Assembly: GCF_025399195.1 (NCBI RefSeq)
Contig: NW_026252088.1
Span: forward strand, 620,001-684,000
Direction: 5' to 3'
Origin: Umbelopsis ramanniana AG
Taxonomy: Eukaryota > Mucoromycota > Umbelopsidomycetes > Umbelopsidales > Umbelopsidaceae
DNA length: 64,000 bases
Program-made: the position numbers and the translations under genes
Part shown: positions 23,077 to 34,130 of the stretch, piece by piece
Position numbering within the stretch: position 1 is the stretch's first letter
Layout of the letters: every line of letters begins with the position of its first letter
The notes under the pieces: generated by a model
Database searches by the model: none
Told to the model about the DNA's origin: nothing
The model's input: only the letters and a program-made list of their open reading frames with translations

Positions 23077-24175
23077 TTACCAAGCAGCTGTATCATCTGC
23101 AACTTGCATGAGCATATTATATTTTGGAGAAGCGGCTGCAACGCTGGACACTGACGCATGACGACTTTTCGAGATTTCATCTGGATCGTCGTCTTCTTCC
23201 GATTCGTCCTCTCGTTCACTGCTCAAGGATGGCGTGTATCCATTCATCAATCCATAGCCAGGACCACCGCTGGAAATGGTCAACGTAAGTTCCTCATCAT
23301 CCAGATGAGCTATAGGGTTTGGCTTGATTTCATAGGGTGTAGGGATCGTTTCCGTAGTTCGTTTGACGATGGTTTCAATTGACATGGATTTCGGTAGGGT
23401 ATATGGCTGGAGTGTATCAGAGGGTTGGGTTTCGACAGGTGGTTGCGCTGCAATGGGTCGTAGAATATTGTACAAGGTTGTGGCGCCTTTGGATTGCGGA
23501 TTCTGAGCCCAATAGAGGATGGCAATCTTATAAATATTGTAGTAGGGCATGAGATCTTTTAGAAGTGATCCCCAATTATCCAACACTATCATGAGCAACG
23601 ATTAGAATATTTGCAGTCCGTTCATCCGACCATGTCTGGTCAATGCGGGTTCGACTCTGATGGTTCCGTCAAGAAACACCCCCACCACCTATTTTTACAT
23701 TTAAATACCCCGCCCCGCCCTCACCTTGTAATGACCCATACAGCAGCCAATATGTCAACCACGATTTTAATTCATCAATATTTGCCTCTTCCGGTGACTT
23801 TGCTTCTGCTTGTCGTATGAGCTTGAGGCACCGCCAAGTAGGGTAGGCAACCCCTAGTGTGTTGATCATAAGATAAGACGATCTCCGATACAGGCGTCGA
23901 ACTACCAGAGCAAGAGCCGCCGTGGAGACAGTAAATAATCCAATGGGATGCACACCTTTGCGCAACAAGAAACGAGTGAAGCGGGAGCATGCGTAGAATG
24001 ATTCTAGTTGCTTGATTCGTGTCACGGTCATATCATCAATGGGTCGTGTTATGAACATCAAGTTGATGGGTGCCATCTTTTCCAAGTTCATTATGGTGTT
24101 GTGAACAGCAGTGGATGTCGCATAACATGCTGTGTCATCGGCCACCGATCTAGTGGCGACAGCTGCCCTCTTCAT
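23077..24175 (-). CDS. REEP/TB2/HVA22-family ER-shaping protein
   Basis: Complement join: 23077-23585, 23725-24175 (319 residues). The family core is at about residues 80-185: hydrophobic hairpins, then LGVAYPTWRCLKLIRQ, DELKSWLTYWLLYGSLQVLDNWG and YYNIYKIAILYWAQNPQSKG. A long acidic, Ser-rich tail follows (EREDESEEDDDPDE). By family these hairpin proteins curve ER tubules, or link ER and peroxisome or microtubule functions. This one is longer than Yop1 (about 180 residues) at both ends. The intron is 139 bases, longer than most here, and contains G-rich runs on the coding strand. The start is the ATG at 24175, the first ATG of the open frame. Confidence 0.85.
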
Positions 24176-24444
24176 TTTAGTGTAGGTCAAAGGAAAAAAA
24201 AAAGGTCAGTAGGGTTGAAATTTTCCATTTTCATGTGCACCGTGAGGTTTTTCCATCTCAGCCCAAAAAGATTCATTCTTCAACTGTGGTAAAAGTGCTT
24301 TATAGTGATACATTGTATGAGGGTTGTTTTACAAAGGGTTATCGTAGAAAATAATGAGGTGTTTTCTGTGTGCAGCAGCATCTCCCAGGAATACACAAAG
24401 GTATGTTTGAAAAGCCTTCCAATTGTCACATGGTGCTTGTATCA

Positions 24445-25690
24445 CTAGGACTGTTTGTGGTAGGCTCTAGCAAAGGTAACAACCATGTATTCGCACACTG
24501 TGTGCATTTGACTGTATGCAGTCGATATCAGGTGTTGTTGTATCAGTTCGGCTTGGAGATGTATGATGTATGCTGCCGTAGCCAGTGTCACCAGCGTCGC
24601 TATATAGATAGCAAATGTAAGGGCTACCATTTTGGCCAGCAGCATGATAGCCTCATAAGGTCGTAATGAGAGTCGAAGTCGTTCAGCGTAGATTGGAAGG
24701 AGGGATTGGGAGAGGATGCTGACATCCTGATAAGAGAGGGAGGAGAGGAGGGATGTGCCAGAGTATTGCACTACTTGTCGTAAGTGTAAGCTCACTTCTA
24801 GGTATGAGCAAAAGTGTCGATATTGATCGTCTGTTACGAACAACTTGAAATCTATTTGCTGTAAAAATTGCCGTTCAAGTCGATTGATTGCTTCGCATGT
24901 ATAATATCCACCAGTGTTGTAGGACCATTCAGCATTACTCCATGTTACATCTGCACTGGAAGCACCGACATAAAAGCTTTAATACGTCTGACATATGCTG
25001 TCGTTTCATTCGGTAAGGGATTACTTACAGGTATTTATCCGCAATGACGATGGATGCCATAAACAAATCTCTAGTGCTCCAGCCTTCAGCTGGATTAACT
25101 CTTGATAGGTTCGTAGAGACGTCATCCAATTTTCTCTGTCGCAATGGCCGTTTCGATTTGTGGTGGAAAAAAGTATCGACATACCACAGACTAATGACCA
25201 AGGATGTACAAGATATGCGTGCCATATTTAAAGTTTTCCGAATGAAATTGATGTCTGACTGTAGTTCTTGCATAATATCGAAGTCTCCCTTTTCAACGCC
25301 AATGGTAGGTGCTACGAAAAATTTTAAGTAAGAGTGTCCACTGATCATAGTGGCAATGAGGGTGGCTGTCAAGTCTATGGAAAAAGGGTCAGCTTCCAGC
25401 TACTGCATGAAGGTAAGAAAGTGGCAACGAAAAGGGATTTTCTTACCAACGAGATCGAGTGGTATTCTTGTATGTTCGCCTTCCATACCCACATTCTTAA
25501 CGTCTTCCAAAAATTGTCGGTAAGCTGAGAACTGTGCCTATAGACGGTGTGAGCTCGGTTATAGCGGCGACTCAAGTTGGAGGGGATAGTGCTTTGGGAT
25601 TCTTACCGAACGGTCTGTCAAAGCCTTCACTCTGTCTTTTTGAGACTGTTCCTTTCGTATTGCAGATCTGCTCACAGATTTACGCTTCAT
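24445..25690 (-). CDS. Pho85-type (PCL-like) cyclin with C-terminal hydrophobic helix
   Basis: Complement join: 24445-24955, 25029-25374, 25447-25537, 25607-25690 (343 residues). The basic N terminus is MKRKSVSRSAIRKE. A cyclin-box pattern follows: STRDLFMASIVIADKYL, then WSNAEWSYNTGGYY, and EAINRLERQFLQQIDFKLFV. These are hallmarks of Pho85/CDK5-class cyclins (cyclin N domain, PF08613-like by eye). Such cyclins give substrate choice to a CDK acting in phosphate, polarity or cell-cycle control. After the box there is an uncharged stretch at about residues 283-305 (MVALTFAIYIATLVTL...) that looks like a membrane helix, unusual for this family. The start was assigned by walking back through two short exons that restore the frame. 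Confidence 0.75.
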
Positions 25691-26659
25691 CTGGATGGGG
25701 TTTCGTTGGGGTTCAGTTGAAAGCCTTTCGGGCAAGCCCAGAAAAGTGCCTACCTAGAATAATTGGTCATGTGATACATCGACAATTGCAGTCACATGAA
25801 AATGGCTGTAAGTCGCCTTTGTCGATCAATTCAAACCAATATCAACCAGTAGAAGCTATATCTCGCATATATCTATTGAAAGATACAACTAACAGATGAG
25901 TTTAGAAAAGGTTTAAAAACTGTATCTCTTACACGTTTTTATTGAACTACTGGCAATGAATGGTTCTACCTATTGTTAACAGCGACAAATATTGATACTT
26001 ACATTTCATTAACATCACTTTCCTCGACAGCTGTTATATCAAGTGTTTTGATTTGATAATTTCTTAGGGAAATTTCTTAAGATAAGAATCAAGTATCAAA
26101 AAATAAGCTTTCCTGTGTCAGTTAACTTTTTGTTCAGGAACTGACGACTTGCACTTCGTCATGTTACCAATTACCTCAAAGGAACTCCATAAATAAGCAC
26201 CGACAACGCTACTTGGTTTAATAATAAGCAATCTATTGAATAGAGATATGTGGAAGCCGAGCTAGTTCTCCTTATACCTTATGTCTGTTGATTCCTTTCC
26301 CTACTTCGTTTGATATAGCATTTGATATAGTCTACACAAGCAATGTATTACGCCGTCGATATCTTCTAACCTCAATATGAATAGAATATTAATGTTAACA
26401 CAAGGAAGTGTACCAGCCAAAAACCTCCCAACTTTTTTTCCCTCGCAAAGTAGAAAAGTCATAAATATTCATCACGACAGCAAAATTTCGACGTGGCCGA
26501 AGTACAGACGAGAATTTGGTCTCGTGACTTTAGGCAGTGAGGCAGAGTGAGTGCAAACTGGGAGGGAACAAAAAAGAGAGAAAAAGAAGAATCCCTCATT
26601 TACCCAACAAAGTTCGGAAAGCGCCAGTCAGAAGCGTCAATGCATAGCCACTGCCTGCA
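25691..26659. promoter_or_regulatory. Divergent upstream region of cyclin and IRE1 genes
   Basis: AT-rich intergenic DNA of nearly 1 kb between two genes transcribed outward. Several T/A-rich stretches (about 25920-26110 and 26330-26480) could hold promoter elements. I cannot assign a specific factor site with confidence, and no coding sequence is supported. Confidence 0.4.
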
Positions 26660-29600
26660 ATGAAGCCCAGTTTTCGACTAAAAGTTCTATTGCTTTGGTC
26701 CACAGCCGTTACTCTTCTTGGCTTTTCGAATGCAGCTATCCATGAAAAAGCACTCCGTAACAGCAATGCAAACAATAACCAGCTTCCACAACGAAGCAAC
26801 AACAAAGGATACATTAATACTGGTGGACGATCTACTTTCCGAGAATCAAAACTGATTCTCGTTTCCACTTTGGATGGTTCCATCATTGCCATGGACAAAT
26901 TTGAAGAATATGTCTACTGGACCTTAAAAGGAGGTCCCAACGGCGAACTTCTGAAAACTGAAAGCTACTTTCATACCGAGAACACTAGCCAGAACCAGAG
27001 TCCAGAATTTGATTACGACGATATCTTTGCTGATACAGTTGGAGATGATTACGAAGATGATGACGAAAGAGATATGTGGAGTGATCTCCCGCCCGACATT
27101 GCTCCTCTTGTCGATATGGGTGAAAACGATGTCCCTTCCCCAAGCGATATTTTCTATATTGTCGAACCAAAAGACAATGGAACTATTTATCTTTACCAAA
27201 ATGGTCAGAAGTTGACGGTAAGTACCAAGAATCCATTCATGACAAATCAATGGCATGCCTTGTCTAACCTTTAAAAATGTTCAGCAACTTCCCTTGTCGA
27301 TAAAGGAAATGGTCGATAAAGCACCTGCTAAATTTGACGACGATACCGTTTATGTTGGAAGCAAATCTACAAAGCTTATTGCTGTGGATCCTCGAAACGG
27401 TCATATTCGCAACAAGTTTGATATGGATAATGCAGGAGATGCTTTCATCATCGCTTCGCAACACCGCCTTCCTTCAGACACTTTATTCATTGGTAGAGTT
27501 GGTATGGGTTATACTATTTATTTGATTCACCAACGACAGCTTCTTTGTTTGCTCAATGGCTGATTTCTTTCCATTGATATACCAGATTACCGACTGGAGA
27601 TTTTCAACCCAGCGAAAAAGTTCCGTTGGAACGTTAGCTACAGTGAATACGTTCCTAATTCTTTTGACTTGGACATCGATATGCTGAGAAAAACTCCATC
27701 ATCGTTTTATGTTGCTCCAGGAGCATCAGGAGAGATAACTGCAATAGATCTCATTAAAGGTATACATATCCTCTATATCAACAACGGTATGGCCAGTTTC
27801 TAATTGTTTTTGTATTTAGGAAATGTTCTTTGGTCAAGACAACTTCCATACCCAGCCGTCGATGTTTTTGATGTTTACTCTCGACCTGATGATACACTCT
27901 CCATTGTTAAACAGCTTGTTCCTCAATTGCCGGGTACAGGTCAAATTGGAGAACTTCTTTCAAATCGTGTTCCTGCTAAGACGGCCTACGTTGGGAACTA
28001 CAATGGTTACATATTCGCAATGTCAACAGATAATTTCCCATTAGTTCAACTTGCCAAAGCTCATGGTAGCAATACAAATTACCCACTCTTAGAGTCTGGT
28101 CGAAAACATGAGGAATATGCTGGCGGTTCCGGTGACGGTCCTTCTCAGCATAAAGTTTACACTCGGCCAGAATCAGACGATCATTTGTACGACCCAACAC
28201 CAGACACTAGGTGTCGTATTGACAATCCAGATTTTTTGGCTTGTATGCGAGGACTACACGGCGTGAAGAGACTAGAAGCTTCAGGAGCTAGAGGCCGGCT
28301 CGACCCCGGCGACAATACTTTGGAAAACCAATCCGGAAGGTTCCAACCACCAGTAACTCATGAACCTGGCGACAAATGGAAACTCGATGGCGCACAAATA
28401 GCTAAACCAGGAACGTTCCAAGATGGTGTGGGGAAGTATTGGAAAGCAGTTTTCCTATTCATTCTCAGTTTCTTTTACTTGAAGCGAAAGTACTTGCAAG
28501 ACATTTGCAAACTGTACTGCGAACCAATGATCAAGCAATACGTACTGCCAGTTGTCAATCCTTATCTTGATGCCTACCGACGACAACGCACAGTTGAGGA
28601 CGTTGATAGTGATGGCGGCAAATCTGACAAGAAGAGCAGGAAAAGTAATCGAGGTCGGAAAAAGAGCAAAGAAGCGTCTACATCGGAGGCATTGAATCCA
28701 CAAGCAAATAGCACAGCCATTGATATTCATTCCCAACAGCAAGCAAATGGTGATCGTTCCGTCACATTCGCACACGACACTAAGCACGAAGATGGAGACA
28801 ACCATACCATTGTTGACTTCTCCAACGAAACAGCCACCAAATTTTCTAATTCCCAGTTGCCTTATGGGTTCACAAAGTCAACACCATTGGTTTCTAGCGC
28901 TTTAAATGTTACTGAGATTATCCTTGGTGAGTGCAGATATTGCGTGTTTTATTCATCTCTGAATGTCCTTTAACATATTTGATTTGATCTGCTATAAGGT
29001 TATGGCAGCCACGGTACCATTGTTTACAAAGGAACCTTCGACGGTCGTGATGTAGCTGTCAAGCGATTATTGGTAGATTTTTATGACATTGCATCCCAAG
29101 AAGTTCGCCTCCTTCAAGAAAGTGACGATCATCCCAATGTTATTCGGTATTACTTCAAAGAAGAAAGGGAGCGATTCTTGTATATTGCTTTGGAGCTTTG
29201 TTATGGCTCTTTGTACGACTATATTGAAAAATCCAGCATTGTCACTGACCTTCATCTGCTCGATACGGTCAATCCAGCCAAGATACTGTACCAGATGATT
29301 TCTGGGTTGCACCATTTGCATAGTTTGAAGATCGTACATCGCGACATCAAGCCGCAAAACATTTTGATCGCTCCTGCCAAAACTAAGCCTGGACAGCCCA
29401 AGAACTCTTCCAACGTGCGCGTTATGATATCCGACTTTGGTTTGTGTAAAAAACTCGATGCAGACCAAAGCAGCTTCCACAATACCACTGCTTCAGCGGC
29501 TGGCACCATTGGCTGGCGCGCTCCTGAACTATTATCTGGGCAGGCTTCCTCTGGTTCAGGCAGTGGCCATTCCAACAACAGCATACCTGGCCAAGATAAA

Positions 29601-30460
29601 TCCGCATCGTCATTGTCATCCACTACGGATACTTTAATTGGCACTGTACGTGTTACTCGCGCCATTGATATCTTTTCAGCAGGCTGTCTATTCTACTACG
29701 TCCTTAGCCAAGGCGAACACCCTTTTGGAGACAAGTTTTCACGTGAAGTGAATATCCTCAAGAATCAATACAATCTCGATCGTTTGGAAGATTTGGGCGA
29801 CAATGCCATTGAGGCAAAGGATTTGATTGAGCGCATGATTTCAGCCAATCCAAAGGACAGGTAAATATAATTTAAGTTGTGTTCGAGTGTTTTCGTTGAT
29901 CATCTAACATTGGAGGACGTACGCAGACCTTCCGCAGAACAAATTATGATTCATCCATACTTTTGGAACAATACCCAACGTCTTGCTTTCTTGCAAGATG
30001 CCTCTGACCGGTTTGAAATAGAAGAGCGAAATCCTCCATCACCGTTATTGCAAGCTTTGGAAGCAAATGCACCACAAGTAGTTGGTCGTGACTGGTACAA
30101 GCGCTTAGACAGGGTTGTGGTCAATGATCTAGGAAAGTTTAGAAAATACGATGCCGGAAGCATTCGAGATTTATTACGAGCCCTTCGCAATAAGGTAAGA
30201 ATTGAGGCTAAAGAAAAGAAAAAATAGCCATTGAGGCTATTGTAACGTCTAAATTCTAATCTTTGATCCTGTTCAAGAAACATCACTACCAAGATCTGGC
30301 GGAACCTGTCAAACGTGCATTTGGCGAGCCTCCAGATGATTATCTCCACTACTTTACTTCTAGGTTCCCGTACTTGCTATTACACGTCTATTACATTGTA
30401 GCAGAAGACGAATGGCTTCGTGGGGAAACAATGTTTAAAGAATACTTTCAGCTTCACTGA
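26660..30460 (+). CDS. IRE1: IRE1 ER-stress sensor kinase/endoribonuclease
   Basis: Join: 26660-27217, 27285-27501, 27586-27759, 27820-28926, 28999-29860, 29927-30194, 30278-30460 (1122 residues). An N-terminal signal peptide (about 1-26) leads into a luminal beta-propeller-like sensor starting LILVSTLDGSIIAMD. A transmembrane helix (AVFLFILSFFYL) lies near residue 530. A basic, Ser-rich linker precedes the kinase domain: glycine loop GYGSHGT (from about 686), VAVK Lys707, HRDIKPQN with Asp about 801, and SDFG with Asp about 831. The KEN endoribonuclease domain closes the protein, with the Tyr, Arg, Asn and His set seen in RKYD, ALRNK and KHHY. By family it senses unfolded proteins and splices HAC1/XBP1-type mRNA on the cytosolic face. 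About 35 Ser/Gly-rich residues are inserted after the APE motif. The HAC1 target is not in this window. Confidence 0.96.
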
Positions 30461-30674
30461 GCTTTAGGGCTCGAAAACACTTGTACATTATATCCAGTTC
30501 ATCCCCCTCTCAATTCAAATCACCCCTTATGTGCAGAACCATCTTCTTGTGTTTCAATTTGTTTGTGTCTAGTAACCGCATTGAACGTTTTCTATTATAT
30601 TACTAGTGCAATAAGGCTTTTGCTCTATATCTACAATGGATGTACCGAATCAAATAAACCTTTAATCCACTACT

Positions 30675-31868
30675 CTATTTCTCGGGAAGAACGCCGTTGA
30701 AGTGGACTTTGACAACGTCATCTAAATCCTCCATTTCTCCCAAACATTTTTCGACCATCTCTTGTACTTCCTCATCCGTGACTTCCACTGTGGTCGTTGG
30801 GACGTAGGTAGCTGCCATTTCATCGACTTCGTAGCCATGTTCTTTGATTTTCTGGGTCACAGCATTTAAATTGGTGAACTCGCAGATGACCTAAAAAATG
30901 ATGTGCGGTTAGGGACCATGTGGCAGCCTATCAGATCAATGTTCCGCATCGGTTTCTTACTTCTATAGATTCATCCTCAAGCTCTTGCATATCTTCTGCG
31001 CCAGCATCAATGGCTGCATCCATCATATCCTCTACTGAGGACCCGGTCTGACCCGCGCGGAACTGAACTCGGCCCTTCTTTTCAAACATCCACGAAACGG
31101 TAGATATGGATCCACTGTTCTCAACATCGTTAGACACAGCGGTTCATCTCATTTTAACACTGGTGCTTACTTACCCTAGTCTATTCAAAATCTCTTTGAC
31201 TTCCTTGATGGTTCGGGCTCGTTTATCCGTCACCGTTTCACTGTCCATGCACAATCAGAAAGCGTCAAGGCAGATGAGCTCTCGAGACGAATGACTTACA
31301 TAATCATAGCTACACCGCCAGGGCCATAGCCTTCGTAAATGACATCCTCAAGGTTATCGGATGAGGATTTTGACGTTGCCTTTTAGAGACACACAAGGTG
31401 AGAAATGGATCATTGTGTGCTGTTCCGACTATGAAGGCTCGTACCTTTTTAATCGCTACGTCAACGCTATCTTTTGGCATCATGGCATGCTTAGCCTTGC
31501 TCAGTGCCGCAGCCAAGCGGCCATTCACAGTTGCATCCGCTCCGCCTGCCTTGATGGCGGACAAGATCTCGAGGGAAATCTTTGAAAACAATTTGCCCCG
31601 TTTCGCGTCTTTAGCACCTTTGGTATGCTTTACTTTACTCCATTTGTTGTGACCCTAATTATCGGCCATTCAGTGCTCTATTGGTATGGCATAGTACGGT
31701 GCTTTCTTTCATAGTGTGACTTACAGCAAAGCGTAGTTGTTCGAATTGCAGAGTTGCCAGCGGCGTTGGGCGAATGAGTCTGGATCTAGTAGCGGTTATA
31801 GAGGGAGTAAGAAGCCCTGGTCGCTGCAGACAAGAGCGGGCAACACGAACACAATGGTGGGGCAGCAT
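30675..31868 (-). CDS. TACO1/YebC-family mitochondrial translational activator
   Basis: Complement join: 30675-30890, 30961-31114, 31175-31240, 31300-31379, 31445-31654, 31725-31868 (289 residues). The first 45 residues are rich in Arg, Ser and Leu and lack acids, fitting a mitochondrial presequence. The conserved start of the mature protein follows: AGHNKWSKVKHTKGAKDAKRG. Further family marks are MPKDSVDVAIKK, YEGYGPGGVAMI, GGSISTVSWMFEKKG and AGAEDMQ. By family it assists synthesis of mitochondrially encoded subunits, such as cytochrome oxidase subunit I, by easing ribosome stalling. All six exons are in frame. It converges with IRE1 over a 214-base gap. Confidence 0.93.
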
Positions 31869-32135
31869 TTGGTGACAAAATTGTTTTTTAAAGGGTTGCA
31901 AGGACAACTTGTACAAAATTTTGGGAGTGCGGGATAAAGAAATAAAGTGAGTGGCTGTCTACGATAAATAACGAGGAGGGGTATGGCGGATATTCTCTGG
32001 TATAAATATGTGCTTGCACATAGTATGGAGGAGAGAGGGGGTAGAGGATGCTGTCTCGGCCGGGAGATAGGTACATTGTTAAAGGAAGGGAATAAAAAAA
32101 TGCTCTAAACGAAAAATGACGGTGAGGGGGGGGGA

Positions 32136-33810
32136 TTATTTGCCTTCTAAGCTTTTACGATAGCCTGAAGATCGTTGCCGCACAAAGTGTTGCGGTGATG
32201 GTGACCGAGTGGAAGTGGCAGTAGATGGCGATAAAACCGCAGGTGAAGATGATCGATTGCTGGGTCGAGTTCGCGTAGGTTGAGGGCTAAAAGGGCGAGA
32301 AAATCTACCATCAATGGGAGAGGGTGGTTTTGAGCCTCCTCGTTTGGAATCCATCTCTGCACCAGAAGAACGTCGACGTGATACAGTGGATGAATTGGAA
32401 AGATTCGTGTTCACAAACAGTTTTGGTGAAGCAAGCCTTTGCTCTTGTTCATTGAGGTTGTTTTGCTCAATTTCATATTCTTCGTCTAAATGGAGAAAGG
32501 TGGAGTCAGAGAAAACTATCGTCACACTGTATGGCAGTACAAAACTCCACATTACCGTTATCGTAGTAACTTAATACACGACCTGTTGCTTTGCTTTTGT
32601 GATCCAACGCTTGTTGAGCATTCTCAAGTAGATTTTCTAGGAGTGAACGAATTCGGGTGAAGACTTCATCCCCTTCCAATGGATCTTCTCCTTCTTGTTC
32701 GTCCGACTATCAATAGATGTTCAATTGGTTATTAACATGACCAAGGTCATAAATTAAAAGAAACTGATATAGAGCAGTACTTACGTCGTCTAGCCTTGTC
32801 AAGTCTGGTGTAGGTGTTCCGCTACGCAGACTATCATGACTACTATTGCTGCTTGTCAAATGAGTGTCATTGAAAAATAACATTACTACAGGGTACACCG
32901 TGTCATTACCTTGAAAGCTGTCTTTTCAATTCTTCGATCATCTTGGCCTGTTTTCTAAGTTTACCTTCCAAAGTAGCATTGATGGCCAGAAGTGATGTAT
33001 TTGAAATTTCTAAATCGGCTATCTGTAAAAGCCAAGCATAACCCGATGGTGAGTGCTTTCCAGAAGACAAGGAATGTCTTTGGCATCAAGTGTCTTTACC
33101 TTACGATTAATTTTAGCTTCTTCTCGCCATTCGTTCTCTGGTTCCTGAACAGTTTTGTTTACAAACTCCCCTTTACCGTTCATGATGGTGCCATTCTTGA
33201 TCTTGGCCACCACCTTGGCCACAATATCGGTATCTGATTCATCTTCCTCCTCTTCGCTTTCGTCATCCTCGCTCTCTGAGGCAGTAGACTGGTCATCATC
33301 GTCCAACTGAGTGGGATCATCCAAGTCGTCGTTTTCATCGGATTCCGATTCAGTCTCCGGTTCGGAAGCAACCGTACCTGGCTTTGAGTGTACAGAGTTG
33401 CTTCTTGACCTTTGTGGAGTGAACACGGCCGAGTGCCTATGAACTAACATGGGCTGGTGTTGACTATAGGATATAACGGACGAGGGTTGGAATAGGGTGA
33501 AGGAGGCATTCGAAGCAGTTGCCGAGTTGTAGATGGTGGGAGGCACACGAGCATTCGAGGTTGAAGACAAATTAGTAGCATTGGTGGAGGTGGATGACAC
33601 AGTGGATGTAGAATAAGAGTAATTAGTTGACGGTGTGCGAGAAATGTCAATTTGAGCTGCTGGAGCTACTCTTGGCTTTCTTTGGGCGGAGAAGTAAGAG
33701 GACGTGTTGGAATAGGCTGAAGGTGAGGGTGGTTGTGGAGGAGGACGTTGATGATGCTGTGGTCTGACGATGTTCACCGCCTTTGGCCCCGAGGCAACAT
33801 CCTTTGCCAT
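32136..33810 (-). CDS. Hypothetical Ser-rich acidic coiled-coil protein
   Basis: Complement join: 32136-32485, 32556-32706, 32785-32848, 32910-33022, 33100-33810 (462 residues). I do not recognise the family. The N-terminal 130 residues are Ser/Pro/Thr-rich. Residues about 150-200 are very acidic (runs of Asp/Glu with Ser). A coiled coil at about 235-275 follows (ATLEGKLRKQAKMIEELKRQL). Then comes a short conserved-looking helix (EVFTRIRSLLENLLENAQQAL) and a C-terminal Ser/Arg/Pro-rich tail (SPSPQHFVRQRSS). Such layout is seen in cytoskeletal or signalling scaffolds, but nothing specific can be claimed. The third exon's acceptor was chosen by frame only. Confidence 0.6.
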
Positions 33811-34130
33811 TTCCACAAGCAAAGAAAAAAAGCAATGCGAACGGGCAAAAGCCTTTGTTGAGTTTTTATTGGGCCTTGCAAGATTTTAGCCCTTGCAGCG
33901 GCTGTAACACTTATGGTTGTATTTTAATACATAAATTCTATTTTTTCTTATAGCCAACCTCTTCTTATTAACCATCATCTCGTAACAATTCTATTCAACA
34001 ACTCCTTGCAAGTGAACAGCTGGAGGGGTTATTATTGTTATTTTTTTTTTGCGAGGGGTGAAAAAGTCAGCGCCATCTAGGAGTGGTGGCAAATGTTTTA
34101 TTATAGCCAGAGTAGATTTATGTACAAACG
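33811..34130. other. Short intergenic region
   Basis: This is the upstream region of the minus-strand coiled-coil gene and the 3' flank of SWC4, which lies upstream on the same strand. A T run lies near 34038-34050. No other feature is seen. Confidence 0.4.

Noticed and set aside
23586-23724. tRNA-like GGGTTCGACTC box B in the intron of the REEP-like gene
   Set aside because: The flanking bases do not form a T-stem and no matching acceptor or anticodon arm is visible.
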